DNA from: Devosia soli
Lineage (GTDB): Bacteria > Pseudomonadota > Alphaproteobacteria > Rhizobiales > Devosiaceae
Assembly: GCF_000970455.1 (NCBI RefSeq)
Contig: NZ_LAJG01000034.1
Span: 1 to 64,000 of the forward strand
Direction: 5' to 3'
Length of the DNA: 64,000 bases
Within the stretch, counting starts at the first letter, position 1. Every line of letters begins with the position of its first letter. A program made the translations under genes and the position numbers. Shown here in pieces: positions 48,244 through 56,857 of this stretch. Under the pieces are notes generated by a model. That model was given only the letters and a program-made list of their open reading frames with translations. It had not been told where the DNA came from and searched no databases.

Positions 48244-50178
48244 ATGGTTGGGCTGACGCCTGACCTCCGCACAAAGCGGCCACGCCGCAGGGACTCAGAA
48301 TCTAACCATAGCTATCCCCTCCCAACTTTCCGACCATTTCAGCTCTGCACGCTCAGCGAGACGATCCCGAGCGGCGAGGATTGGCTGTTCGAGATGAAGT
48401 TCGATGGTTATCGCGCTCAGATCGCGATCTCGGGCTCGGAGGTGAAGGTTTACACAAGGAACGGCCACGACTGGACCGAACAGTTTAAGCTCATTTTGGA
48501 TCCGCTGCGGAAGCTGACCAAGGGGTCGGCGCTGCTCGATGGCGAGATCGTCGCCATCGACAAGCAGGGTCGCACCAACTTCTCGATGCTGAAAACCGGC
48601 ATCGCCGCTGGCATCCCTCTCAAATTCTACGCCTTCGACATTTTTGAGAAGGACGGGCAGGACCTGACGGCCAAGCCGTTGCTGGAACGCAAGGCAATCC
48701 TTGAGGAAATGATCGGTGAGCGCGATACCGGCGACAGCCTGCAATATAGCCACCACGTCCTCGACGGCGGGGCATACGTCTTCGATGCGATGTGCAAGGG
48801 GGGGCATGAAGGCATGATCGCCAAGCGCGTCGATGGCCGCTATGTCGGCGATCGCACCAAGGGCTGGCTCAAGATCAAGTGCAACAAGCGTCAGGAGTTC
48901 GTCATCGGCGGCTGGCGCCCGAGCGACAATGGTCGCGGCATGGCCAGTCTCATCCTCGGCACCTATGAGCAAGGGCAGTTCGTTTATCGCGGCCGCGTCG
49001 GCACCGGCTTCACTGAGACCATGCGCGAAAAGATCATGGCGCAGCTCGAGAAGCGTCGCTTGGCGAAGCCAGCCTTCGCATCAGTGCCTCGAGATATCGC
49101 CCGCAAGGCATTCTGGGTCAGGCCAGAGCTTGTCGCCGAAGTCGCGTATGCAGAGATCACGCCCGATGGCTCGCTGCGGCACGCAAGCTTCCAAGGCCTG
49201 CGCGAGGATAAGAATGCTGACCAAGTCGTATTGGAGACACCGGCTGAAGATGCCGATACCGGCCTTGACCCAAAGGTCGGCGTCGAGATCGCGCAGGGGC
49301 TGGGCGTAAAGCTGTCGAACCCGGACAAGGTTATGTATCCAGGGACCGAGATCACAAAGGCGCATCTCGTCGCCTATTATGCAGCCGTAGCCGATCGAAT
49401 GCTCCCGCATCTCAAAGATCGGCCCTTGTCTTTGGTCGGCGACACGGACAACGACCTTCGCAAAACCTTCTTTCAGAAGCATGCTTTGCCCGGCATGCCG
49501 AAGACACTTCACGCCGGCGAACTCACTAAGATGAAGGGCACCGAGAGCCGCATCCTGTGGATCGAAGACCTTGCTGGTCTAGTGGGCGGCGTCCAGATGA
49601 ACACCCTCGAATTCCACGTTTGGGGATCAGATCGACACGAGCCCGAATTACCGGAGCGAATGGTCTTCGACATCGATCCTGATAAGGGTCTTGGCTTCGA
49701 CGACGTAAAGCAAGCAGCCACCGACATTCGCGACATCCTCGGCGCCCTCGGCTTGAAATCGTGGCCGCTGCTTTCGGGCGGCAAGGGTATCCACGTCGTC
49801 GTGCCGTTAGTGCCGCAGGCGGACTGGAACGAGGTAAAGGACTTCTGCCAGAACTTAGCCGAGCTGCTCGCCAAGACCGATCCGCATCGTTTCGTCGCCA
49901 ACATGAGCAAGGCACGTCGCAAAGGCCGGATGTTCATCGACTATCTGCGGAATGGCCAAGGCAGCACTGCTGTCTGCCCATGGTCAACGCGGGCTCGCGC
50001 CGGAGGAACAGTTGCCGTGCCGGTGAGTTGGGAAGAGCTTGATGGTCTTGATCGCGCCAATACGTTCGACATTTTCGCTGCGGCTGAGCGGGCACAAGGT
50101 CACGACGCCTGGGACGGGTACTCCCGAACAGACCAGGTGCTCACAAAGCGTATTCAGGATGTTGTGCGCAGCCAGTAG
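48244..50178 (+). CDS. ligD: LigD-type ATP-dependent DNA ligase-polymerase lacking the phosphoesterase domain
   Basis: 644 residues. Ligase domain about 30-330: WLFEMKFDGYRAQ (adenylated Lys52), LLDGEIVAID, HEGMIAKRVDGRYV and WLKIKCNKRQEFVIGGWRPS. Primase-polymerase domain about 350-640: LSNPDKVMYPGTEITKAHLV, MVFDIDPDKGLGFDDV (metal-binding Asp-x-Asp), LLSGGKGIHVVVPL. Full LigD proteins carry a third, N-terminal 3'-phosphoesterase domain; here only a basic linker (TKRPRRRDSES) remains. LigD acts in non-homologous end joining with Ku, but no ku gene is in the window. Confidence 0.92.
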   Translation: MVGLTPDLRTKRPRRRDSESNHSYPLPTFRPFQLCTLSETIPSGEDWLFEMKFDGYRAQIAISGSEVKVYTRNGHDWTEQFKLILDPLRKLTKGSALLDGEIVAIDKQGRTNFSMLKTGIAAGIPLKFYAFDIFEKDGQDLTAKPLLERKAILEEMIGERDTGDSLQYSHHVLDGGAYVFDAMCKGGHEGMIAKRVDGRYVGDRTKGWLKIKCNKRQEFVIGGWRPSDNGRGMASLILGTYEQGQFVYRGRVGTGFTETMREKIMAQLEKRRLAKPAFASVPRDIARKAFWVRPELVAEVAYAEITPDGSLRHASFQGLREDKNADQVVLETPAEDADTGLDPKVGVEIAQGLGVKLSNPDKVMYPGTEITKAHLVAYYAAVADRMLPHLKDRPLSLVGDTDNDLRKTFFQKHALPGMPKTLHAGELTKMKGTESRILWIEDLAGLVGGVQMNTLEFHVWGSDRHEPELPERMVFDIDPDKGLGFDDVKQAATDIRDILGALGLKSWPLLSGGKGIHVVVPLVPQADWNEVKDFCQNLAELLAKTDPHRFVANMSKARRKGRMFIDYLRNGQGSTAVCPWSTRARAGGTVAVPVSWEELDGLDRANTFDIFAAAERAQGHDAWDGYSRTDQVLTKRIQDVVRSQ

Positions 50179-50199
50179 TATTTCCTGCCGGCTCGCTTA

Positions 50200-51192
50200 A
50201 TGGCAGCGTTGGGGTGGTTTTCTGCCCGTCCACTTTTGGCTACAAATTGGACTAAGCGGACACCCACCGACTGCCTCGGTGGAGGCGGTACGGCAGGCAA
50301 TTGCGAAATGGAACCTGAGCGATACATGGCTTATGCCTTGGATCTCATTCGCGATCATGCACTCCATTGGCCCGAGAAGGCCAAGACGGACTTCCGATCA
50401 AGATATCTGAAGCAATCCGCCGGCCTTAAAGAAGCCAGTGCATTGCACAACCTGTTGAACAGAGCACTCCAAGAGCTAAACGACGGCCACTCTCGTCTAA
50501 TCACGCCGGCTATGCAGCAGCGTCGGGTACCTGGATGGCCAGAGGCAAGGCTCGTGAGTGGTTCGGCAATGGTAACTGTGCCGGCTTGTATCTTATCGAG
50601 TCAAAGCGAAGCGGAGGCATTCGCAAACACAATCGCTGAGCACATCCAAAATCTAGCTCGATCCAAGCCTACGGGGTGGATAATAGATCTGCGCCAGAAT
50701 TTCGGCGGGAACATGTGGCCAATGCTGGCTGGCCTGTATCCATTGCTGGGCCCTGGAATGGTGGGTGCGTTCATCGACCGAGAAGGGCGTCGCCAGAACT
50801 GGATACTGTCTTGGGGTGCAGCATCCGTTGGAGACCAGGTTCGCTGCGCGATAAAGGCCGAGGCAACAGCGCACCAACAGTCCGGTCGCATCGCGGTCCT
50901 AACTGACCGGACCACGGCAAGTTCTGGGGAGGCTATAGCTACTGCGTTCCGTTGCTGGCCGCGCTCACGCAGTTTTGGGGACTGCACAGCCGGCGCGTCG
51001 ACCTCCAATTCTAGCTTTCAAATGCCAGATGGCTGCATTCTCGCCCTGACTACCGGAGTGTTCATGGATCGCGGGGGCGGAACTTATGGTGGGCCTCTGA
51101 TACCGGATGAGCGGGTTGATCCACAGCGGGGTGATGACACAGTAGAACGCGCAAGTGCTTGGATCATGTATCAACGTGACATACCGAGCTAG
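50200..51192 (+). CDS. S41-family peptidase (nisin-resistance-protein-like)
   Basis: 330 residues. ELNDGHSRL has the conserved Asp-Gly-His (His97). GWIIDLRQNFGGNMWPML is the S41 core strand-helix. LTDRTTASSGEAIATAF gives the catalytic Ser (241 or 242) in the T-x-S-S-G-E motif shared with nisin-resistance and tail-specific proteases. The start is uncertain: the ATG at 50200 gives an N-terminus without a clear signal peptide, and ATG 50308 (MEPERYMAYALDLIRDH) is a good alternative. Substrate unknown. It starts 21 bases after ligD. Confidence 0.78.
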   Translation: MAALGWFSARPLLATNWTKRTPTDCLGGGGTAGNCEMEPERYMAYALDLIRDHALHWPEKAKTDFRSRYLKQSAGLKEASALHNLLNRALQELNDGHSRLITPAMQQRRVPGWPEARLVSGSAMVTVPACILSSQSEAEAFANTIAEHIQNLARSKPTGWIIDLRQNFGGNMWPMLAGLYPLLGPGMVGAFIDREGRRQNWILSWGAASVGDQVRCAIKAEATAHQQSGRIAVLTDRTTASSGEAIATAFRCWPRSRSFGDCTAGASTSNSSFQMPDGCILALTTGVFMDRGGGTYGGPLIPDERVDPQRGDDTVERASAWIMYQRDIPS

Positions 51193-51304
51193 CGTCTGCT
51201 TCTAGCCGTTTGTTCACCCGGCATGGACGACCTAAATGGGGTCGGCAGGCGACCGTCGCTCCAGCGTTGGGGAGCAGACCGTCGTCTTTTGGATGCAGTG
51301 CCGG

Positions 51305-51703
51305 TTATCGGTGCAGCGGCGGGGGCCACGCGTGCTCTGGAAGAAGGTCGCGGAGAGGTCGAGATTGATCCGCTCCGAGGATGACCTCAGCGCTCAAGTT
51401 GCCGCTATCTATCTGTCTCATGAATTCGCGGCAAACACCGCAGGGAGGAAGTACATGGATTTCACCAGTGGTCTCATTTCTCCACACGGCGACAACCTGC
51501 TGAAACCGATACTCGCCAGCGGTAATCATCGCAGCAAGAGCACTTCGTTCTGCGCATAAACCCCAGCTCGGAGTGTCCACGCAGACACCTTCGTACATGT
51601 GCCCTCTCTCAGACACCACAACAGCACCCACGTCACCATGGACCCTGCCGTCTTGTGTATGGCGCACCTGAAGGAGTTGGGTCGCCCGGTCAATCAGAAC
51701 CAT
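51305..51703 (-). CDS. Cytidine-deaminase-like protein
   Basis: 132 residues from ATG 51703 (MVLIDRATQLLQVRH); the open frame reaches 51784. Zinc and catalytic residues are intact: GLCAERSALAAM (Cys-Ala-Glu) and LPPCGVCREFM (Cys-x-x-Cys). Length fits homotetrameric cytidine or blasticidin-type deaminases. It would deaminate a free cytidine-like nucleoside or analogue. It is convergent with the S41 gene and isolated from pyrimidine genes. Confidence 0.82.
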   Translation of the reverse strand: MVLIDRATQLLQVRHTQDGRVHGDVGAVVVSERGHMYEGVCVDTPSWGLCAERSALAAMITAGEYRFQQVVAVWRNETTGEIHVLPPCGVCREFMRQIDSGNLSAEVILGADQSRPLRDLLPEHAWPPPLHR

Positions 51704-52029
51704 CTTGTCCAAAAAAGTGCCCGCAACAACTTGAGAAACGAACGGCTCACCGAGATTACAAGGCTCGGCTGCTTTTGGTAGCATCGAAATTGGGTTCGAA
51801 CGACCGCAAAGGGGTCGATTGCGGCCCCCTGCCCTGCTGAAGTCAGGTGTAGCGCGACATTCGGGATCTTAAGTACTCTTTAGCAGCGCGCCATTGCCCA
51901 TCCGAATGGGCTAAAACGCCTTTCGGGTTGGTCGGAAAGCTTGAAATCGCGTCGTCCCCAATCCTGTCCATATGTTCCCTTTGTGTTCTCATAGGTAGCG
52001 TTTGTCTCCTCGACAGATTCGAGGGACCG

Positions 52030-52554
52030 ATGTCGACGCTGCAACAGATGAGGGATGAAGGTTATAGCCTGACCATCCATTGCGCAGGCCGGGTTGGCGT
52101 CACCTGCAACCATAACTGGCGCGCAAAATGGGATCAGCTCATCCAATATTTCGGCTTGGAATTCGATCTTAGTCCCGAGACGCGCGCCCGTTTCCTGCGG
52201 CGGTTTCGATGCGAGAAATGCGGCAGCCGGGCTTACACGGTGATGATGTCGCCACCCTCCAAATATGAAAAGTCGCAGTCACCCTGGGCTTCGCACGGTT
52301 ATGTGGTGGGCCATCCCGAGCCACCCTCCGCGCCGTTCGCGAAGAAGTACGACCGCTTGCTAGCCGAGCAGGATCGCCTCGACAGCGCCTGGCGCGCCGC
52401 AGCACGTGAGCGTGAGGAGCGGATCCATGCGGCCTCAAACGCCCGGGCCAAGATGATCCGGGAAATCGACGAGGCGCGAGCCAAGGGCATTTTCCTGATC
52501 GGCCCACCAAGCCCGCATCTACATAAAAAGGGTCGGCCGCCAATGAAGGGGTGA
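52030..52554 (+). CDS. Hypothetical protein with zinc-ribbon-like Cys motifs
   Basis: 174 residues from ATG 52030 (MSTLQQMRDEGYSLTIHCAG), preceded by GAGGGACCG. HCAGRVGVTCNHNWRAKW and RRFRCEKCGSRAY could form one zinc site (His/Cys plus Cys-x-x-Cys). The C-terminal half is a charged helix (DRLDSAWRAAAREREERIHA) likely to be coiled coil. The pattern resembles the many small rhizobial proteins with a CxxC zinc ribbon; function unknown. Confidence 0.6.
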   Translation: MSTLQQMRDEGYSLTIHCAGRVGVTCNHNWRAKWDQLIQYFGLEFDLSPETRARFLRRFRCEKCGSRAYTVMMSPPSKYEKSQSPWASHGYVVGHPEPPSAPFAKKYDRLLAEQDRLDSAWRAAAREREERIHAASNARAKMIREIDEARAKGIFLIGPPSPHLHKKGRPPMKG

Positions 52555-52635
52555 ACCAGTCAGACCAGCGCCCATCGGCACACGCGCTCGGCTGCCGCAG
52601 TGCCTGCTGCCTCGAAAGAGCAGTCGAATGATAGT

Positions 52636-53025
52636 TCACAGATTGGGCAGGCCTCCCCGCGCATTCAAAAAGTGCCCGATGATTTCGAGCAGCGCGTTTG
52701 TTGAGACAGGCTTTTGGCACATCACGCTTTTGGGAACGCCCTCTTTCGTTTTCGCTTGGACGCTGTCACCGGTCATGTAGATCACAGGAAGGTTGGGCAG
52801 GAGCGAGCGGGCATGGCGCGCCAAGCTCCAGCCATTGGTTTTCCCGGGCATGCGAATGTCCGTCAAAAGTAGGTCAAAGCTCTCCGGCCGCTCTTCGAGT
52901 AGTGCGATTGCCTCGTCTCCATCTTTAGCAACGGTGGCCGTGTATCCCTCATATTCAAGACCGTCCTGCAATAGGATGGCGATCAGCGGCTCGTCTTCAG
53001 CAATGAGAATGGAAGGCTTTCGCAT
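52636..53025 (-). CDS. Single-domain response regulator
   Basis: 129 residues from ATG 53025 (MRKPSILIAEDEPLIAILLQ), with AGAAGG upstream; an ATG at 53094 would add a 23-residue basic extension. Receiver-domain residues: Glu-Asp-Glu acidic pocket, phospho-acceptor Asp in LLLTDIRMPGK, Thr in VIYMTGDS and Lys in CQKPVS. No output domain, so it works through protein contacts, as in CpdR/DivK-type or stress signalling. No kinase is adjacent; the orphan kinase at 60495 is a possible but unproven partner. Confidence 0.88.
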   Translation of the reverse strand: MRKPSILIAEDEPLIAILLQDGLEYEGYTATVAKDGDEAIALLEERPESFDLLLTDIRMPGKTNGWSLARHARSLLPNLPVIYMTGDSVQAKTKEGVPKSVMCQKPVSTNALLEIIGHFLNARGGLPNL

Positions 53026-53152
53026 CCTGACCTTCTGCAATGCCTGCTTGATCGTTGCCAGTCGCCCGCTGGCGAAGCCGCGAAGCACTTTCATCTCGTA
53101 TCACGCGCCTACTCGAACTCACTTTCGGCGTGTTAAATCCCCGAGGATCTAG

Positions 53153-53183
53153 CCGGTTGCAACCGGGTCAATTGTAACAATTG
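53153..53183. promoter_or_regulatory. Two adjacent perfect palindromes upstream of the response-regulator gene
   Basis: CCGGTTGCAACCGG (53153-53166) and CAATTGTAACAATTG (53169-53183, 7-base arms around one base) lie two bases apart, about 130-160 bases before the leftward response regulator. A third dyad, CCGTAAAATTACGG (53323-53336), lies before the small rightward gene at 53363. They may bind dimeric regulators. Confidence 0.45.
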
Positions 53184-53362
53184 AGAGGCCCCTTTCCCCG
53201 CGCTCTTCGGTGAACACTTGCCAGCATCGATGGCAAAAACCAGGAATCATGGCGCTGTCCAGGACAGGCAGGGGAAGTGCGGAAATCAGATGAAGTCATT
53301 AACCAAAATCAAAACGGCATACCCGTAAAATTACGGATGCGTGATTTTTTTGGGAAAGCGTC

Positions 53363-53554
53363 ATGCCGATCGCGGTGAAGGCCTCTCGCGAGGTCGCCTT
53401 GATGTATGTGATCGTTGCTGCCATGTGCGCGACGCTATTCTGGAGCATCAACATGCTCGACCGGCTGGAAGAGGAGCGCCAAAGCTCTCTTGCCCTCGTA
53501 CAACGGGCAAAGACTATGGAAGGTCAGCTCGCAGGCACTAACGAGCCTTACTGA
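53363..53554 (+). CDS. Small single-pass membrane protein, 63 residues
   Basis: ATG 53363 follows GGGAAAGCGTC, a modest ribosome site. VALMYVIVAAMCATLFWSIN is a membrane helix, followed by a charged helix (DRLEEERQSSLALVQRAK) that may form a coiled coil. No family recognised. Confidence 0.45.
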   Translation: MPIAVKASREVALMYVIVAAMCATLFWSINMLDRLEEERQSSLALVQRAKTMEGQLAGTNEPY

Positions 53555-53616
53555 GGGCCCGTGTGCTCTGGATCTATCTCGCTCGATCGATTTGTTGGGA
53601 CACTCGATGTCGCCAA

Positions 53617-54318
53617 TCAAACTATCCTGCCAGAAGTGAGCGAAGCTGTCGTATCGCCAAGGTGACGGCTTCTAGCGAGGGCGTTGCCAATAATGAAGCA
53701 GCCTAGGGCCCAGGCGGAACCCAGGCACCAGCCGGCGAAAACGTCGGTTGGATAGTGTACGCCCAGGTAGATGCGCGTCAGTCCGACCATAAGGGTGAGA
53801 ACGATAGCCGACCCGACATAAAAGATGCGCTGGCGCATTGACTCGGTGGTACTCGCCAGCACCGCCCCGATGGTCAAAAAGGTCACCGCGGAGGTCAGCG
53901 AATGCCCGGATGGAAAGCTTGCGGTGAAAACCTCCGCGACACCCGTGAGCGCAGGACGCGGGCGGTCAAATACGGTTTTGAGCACTGTGCTAATTATTGA
54001 ACCACTTACGACCGATAGGACGACCAGCAAAGCCGTGCCGCGCCGCCGCACGAGAAGCAGGTGCCCAGCCACCAACAAGACGAAGATCGTCAGCACCGAA
54101 TAAGAGCCCAGCGAGGTGATGTCGCGAACCGCTTCGGGCAGCCAATTGGGCCCAATCGGTTGCTCGGGGTGCCCAGGCACCCGTAGCGACATTAGGACGG
54201 CGTCGTCGAAGGTCTTGGTTTCACCTTCCACCACGTCTTCAGCAACAAGTCCAAAGGCCCCGATCAGGGCGGCTACAAGGCCAATGCCAAAATAGCGTCG
54301 CGTCTGGCTTGGGGTCAT
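53617..54318 (-). CDS. PAP2-family membrane phosphatase
   Basis: 233 residues with about six membrane helices. The three acid-phosphatase motifs are present: KTVFDRPRP (K-x6-R-P type), SFPSGHSLTSA (P-S-G-H) and GLTRIYLGVHYPTDVFAGW (S/T-R-x5-H-x3-D). It dephosphorylates lipid phosphates such as phosphatidate or undecaprenyl pyrophosphate at the membrane outer face. Start ATG 54318 after GGAGGCC. Confidence 0.9.
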   Translation of the reverse strand: MTPSQTRRYFGIGLVAALIGAFGLVAEDVVEGETKTFDDAVLMSLRVPGHPEQPIGPNWLPEAVRDITSLGSYSVLTIFVLLVAGHLLLVRRRGTALLVVLSVVSGSIISTVLKTVFDRPRPALTGVAEVFTASFPSGHSLTSAVTFLTIGAVLASTTESMRQRIFYVGSAIVLTLMVGLTRIYLGVHYPTDVFAGWCLGSAWALGCFIIGNALARSRHLGDTTASLTSGRIV

Positions 54319-54402
54319 GGTTGGCCTCCTGGCGGCAAAGATGATGACGATAAGGCCGGAGCAACAGCCGCGATGTGTGTTTCGATAACTGAGGGCAGTC
54401 CA

Positions 54403-55179
54403 TCAGCGCGAGTCTGAATCTTCGCTCTTCCCGACAGCCACGATTTCCAGCACGCCATCGGGCAGCGGGCGCTGCAGGCTGATGGCTTCTTCCTTGGGCG
54501 CGGTGAGCCACATTTCGACTTCGGCCGGCGTCGTCAGGATGACCGGCATGGCCTTCATATGGATCGAGCCGACGACGTCGTTGGGCTCGCTGGTGAGGAA
54601 GCCATAGAGTGATATGTGCTCTTCAAAGCCCAGCTTTTGCTTGCGCACGCCGGACCAGTCCGGAATGTGGATGCCGGCGAAGAACATCAACGGCCGGCTT
54701 TCATCGAGCGCGAACCAGGTGTTCCCCCGCTTCTTGCCATCCTCGCCGAGCGTGTTGTCGAATTCGGCAAAGCTGGTGAAGGGCACGACGCAGCGGTTTT
54801 CGACGCCCATCCAGCGGTTCCAGTGCTGGTTCCACTTGCCGGCCGCGGTCTTGATATTGCGCACATTGGTGGTGCCGATGTCGGGCTCGAGCTTGAGCAT
54901 GGCGTCAAAGTCGATCGGCTGATCAGGCTTCTTGGCGCGCAGCTTTTCGACGCGCTTCACCGTCGCGTCGTAGATAACCTTCTGGCTCGAGGGCAGACCC
55001 CAGCGCGCCTTTGCCAGCTCGCGGCCGTCGGGCGTGTTGCGCACGATCGGGCCCAGGTAATCGGGATAGATGCCCGGTTGCGGCTCGAAATTGCCCATGG
55101 TGTCGTGGATGCGTTTCACGTCCTGTACAAAGGCCAGGATCGCTTCGCGGTTCGACAGGTGGGAGTAGAGATTGCACAT
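54403..55179 (-). CDS. SRAP/SOS response-associated peptidase (YedK/HMCES family)
   Basis: 258 residues from ATG 55179 (MCNLYSHLSNREAILAFVQD); the open frame to 55479 is not family-like. Cys2 is the residue that crosslinks to abasic sites. Other family features: NRWMGVENRCVVPFTSFAEF, GNTWFALDESRPLMFFAGI, FLTSEPNDVVGSIHMKAMPV (catalytic His in the I-H-x-x-A-M-P-V-I-L block). YedK proteins shield abasic sites in single-stranded DNA through a thiazolidine link. Confidence 0.93.
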   Translation of the reverse strand: MCNLYSHLSNREAILAFVQDVKRIHDTMGNFEPQPGIYPDYLGPIVRNTPDGRELAKARWGLPSSQKVIYDATVKRVEKLRAKKPDQPIDFDAMLKLEPDIGTTNVRNIKTAAGKWNQHWNRWMGVENRCVVPFTSFAEFDNTLGEDGKKRGNTWFALDESRPLMFFAGIHIPDWSGVRKQKLGFEEHISLYGFLTSEPNDVVGSIHMKAMPVILTTPAEVEMWLTAPKEEAISLQRPLPDGVLEIVAVGKSEDSDSR

Positions 55180-55220
55180 GCTTTGTCCCCTGAACGGTTG
55201 CCGGACCGCTTTCAGCCCCT

Positions 55221-55415
55221 TTAGCCGGGATAAATCCGCCAGTGCTGATAGGTCGCCATGGTGATCAAGGCGCCAATGCAAAGGCTGATCGCAACCGTGA
55301 AGCTTGGATTGTTCCAGGGCGCTGGCAGACGATGACGCCCGATCGTCGCGATCAGAAAACCGATACCGCCTGCGACGATCAGATGTAAGGCGAAGGCGAT
55401 CCAGATGATATCCAT
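55221..55415 (-). CDS. Small membrane protein, 64 residues
   Basis: From ATG 55415 (MDIIWIAFALHLIVAGGIGF), with an AGGG element upstream; a start at 55424 is possible. Two hydrophobic helices, the second SFTVAISLCIGALITMATYQ. It ends 41 bases before the SRAP start on the same strand and may be co-transcribed with it. No family recognised. Confidence 0.5.
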   Translation of the reverse strand: MDIIWIAFALHLIVAGGIGFLIATIGRHRLPAPWNNPSFTVAISLCIGALITMATYQHWRIYPG

Positions 55416-55507
55416 AACGTGCACCCTGGCGAGCGCCCCCGCTCGGTGGGGTTCTTAAACCCTCACCAACCCCGGTCAAGCCCCGAAACCATCAGGCCCC
55501 GTCGAGC

Positions 55508-56446
55508 CTAGTCGTCGCCTTTGTCGTGACCCTTGGCATTGCCATTGCCGTTTCCATTGCCGTTCCCGGTTCCGTCGCTGTTGCGGTTGCCGTTGCCGTT
55601 GCCGTTCCCGCCGCCGTTGCCGTTGCCGTTTCCGCCGCCGTTTCCGTTTCCGTTTCCGTTCCCGTTCCCGTTCCCGTTCCCGTTTCCGTTGCCGCCGCCG
55701 TTCCCGTTCCCGTTGCCGTTGCCGCCGCCGTTGCCGTTTCCGTTGCCGTTGTTGTGGCCGCTATCCCCGCTGCCGTTGCTGCCCTGGCTGATATTGGTGT
55801 TCGATGAGGGCTGAACCTGGGACGGCACGCTGGACGCCTCGGGTGACGGCGCAATGTCCGGTTGGGTCACTGGCCCGGTAACGACAACGCCATCGGTCCT
55901 GAACACCTGGGCATTGGCGCCGGCCACGGCAAGCGGAGCATCCTCAGTCACGACGGCCTCCTGGCCAGGACGGACATCGGCCACAAAGCCATTCTCGCTG
56001 TCCTGAACCTGCACCACGCCCCGATCAACGTCGACGCGCGCCCCGTTCCGATCAGCGACCACAGTGAACTTGGTGCCTTTGACGACGGCGGCGAGGAACG
56101 GCGTTTGCACCGAGAAATGCTGGACGTTGCGCCGCTCCACATCGGCGGTGACCACGCCAGCAGTTTGGATAATCGTCGTCATCAGGTTGGCGCCGGCATC
56201 GCGAACCTGGATGTGCGTGTTCGGCCCGAGCGAAACATGATCAGCGCCCCGGATCAGATCGAGGCGGCCGTTGCCACCCGTCTCGATCGTCGCGCCGTCC
56301 GCGACGGTCGCCCCGCGAGGCAGCGGTTGCCAAGCGCCGCTGACGAGCACTTGCACGTCTCCGCGCACGCGGTCGGCAGTCCATTCGGCCGCGATGGCGG
56401 TCGATGTCATTAAAAGGGTCAGAGCAATCGTCAGGCTGCGGAACAT
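55508..56446 (-). CDS. FecR-domain secreted protein with a long Asn-Gly repeat tail
   Basis: 312 residues from ATG 56446 (MFRSLTIALTLLMTSTAIAA), preceded by GGAGGCC. A Sec signal peptide of about 20 residues is followed by a FecR domain at about 25-140 (VRGDVQVLVSGAWQPLPRGA, ATIETGGNGRLDLIRGADHV, TPFLAAVVKGTKFTVVADRN). A Pro/Ser/Gln linker precedes about 75 residues made almost only of Asn and Gly, ending GHDKGDD. There is no transmembrane helix and no adjacent FecA/FecI, so it is not a standard anti-sigma factor. It is more like a secreted or surface FecR protein. Confidence 0.82.
   Translation of the reverse strand: MFRSLTIALTLLMTSTAIAAEWTADRVRGDVQVLVSGAWQPLPRGATVADGATIETGGNGRLDLIRGADHVSLGPNTHIQVRDAGANLMTTIIQTAGVVTADVERRNVQHFSVQTPFLAAVVKGTKFTVVADRNGARVDVDRGVVQVQDSENGFVADVRPGQEAVVTEDAPLAVAGANAQVFRTDGVVVTGPVTQPDIAPSPEASSVPSQVQPSSNTNISQGSNGSGDSGHNNGNGNGNGGGNGNGNGNGGGNGNGNGNGNGNGNGNGNGGGNGNGNGGGNGNGNGNRNSDGTGNGNGNGNGNAKGHDKGDD
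55538..55755 (-). repeat. Low-complexity (Gly-Asn)n coding repeat
   Basis: Tandem GGN-AAC hexamers encoding Gly-Asn, with occasional Gly-Gly pairs and one break (RNSDGT) near the 3' end. The underlying DNA is an imperfect 6-base repeat prone to slippage, so its length probably varies among strains. Long antisense frames over it are by-products of the repeat. Confidence 0.85.
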
Positions 56447-56857
56447 TTTTGGGGCCTCCTCCACATCAGGAGTTTTCCCACGCCGGCCCAGTGCGCCGCC
56501 TTAACCTATTGAATTCCTGATGTTCACAACACGAAACGTCGTAAATCAATAGTTCTCACGCGCCCGCTATCGTCTTATGGGGATGATTTGGGAGACAGGG
56601 CTCGCCCCGTTGGAGCTCAACAACCCCGCAGATGCTCCGCTATCGCACAAGCGATTGGCATGCGAAATGCGGGAATAAATATGATGCTGTTGTTTCAGGA
56701 CGCTAGCACCAGAGGACCCTACCCGCGAAACATCAAGCGCAACTGCCCGGCTAGAGTGATGATGACGCTCAAAGGTGTTCTTCATGGATAGCTAACCAAA
56801 CGCCTTAGGCTGCCATTTTCTGCATAAGGTTACGGTGCATCAAGAGCGAGGGGCGCC
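56447..56857. other. Intergenic region between the divergent FecR and GGDEF genes
   Basis: About 410 bases. No convincing gene; short frames at 56567-56785 and 56588-56791 lack ribosome sites or familiar sequence. It presumably holds two divergent promoters, but I see no clear motif. Confidence 0.5.

Noticed and set aside
51780..51815. GGTTCGAACGACC resembling a tRNA T-arm
   Set aside because: No matching acceptor, D-arm or anticodon stem can be folded around it.
55526..55814. Two rightward frames encoding Ala-Val or Pro-Leu-Phe repeats
   Set aside because: They are the antisense translation of the Asn-Gly repeat and have no flanking gene signals.
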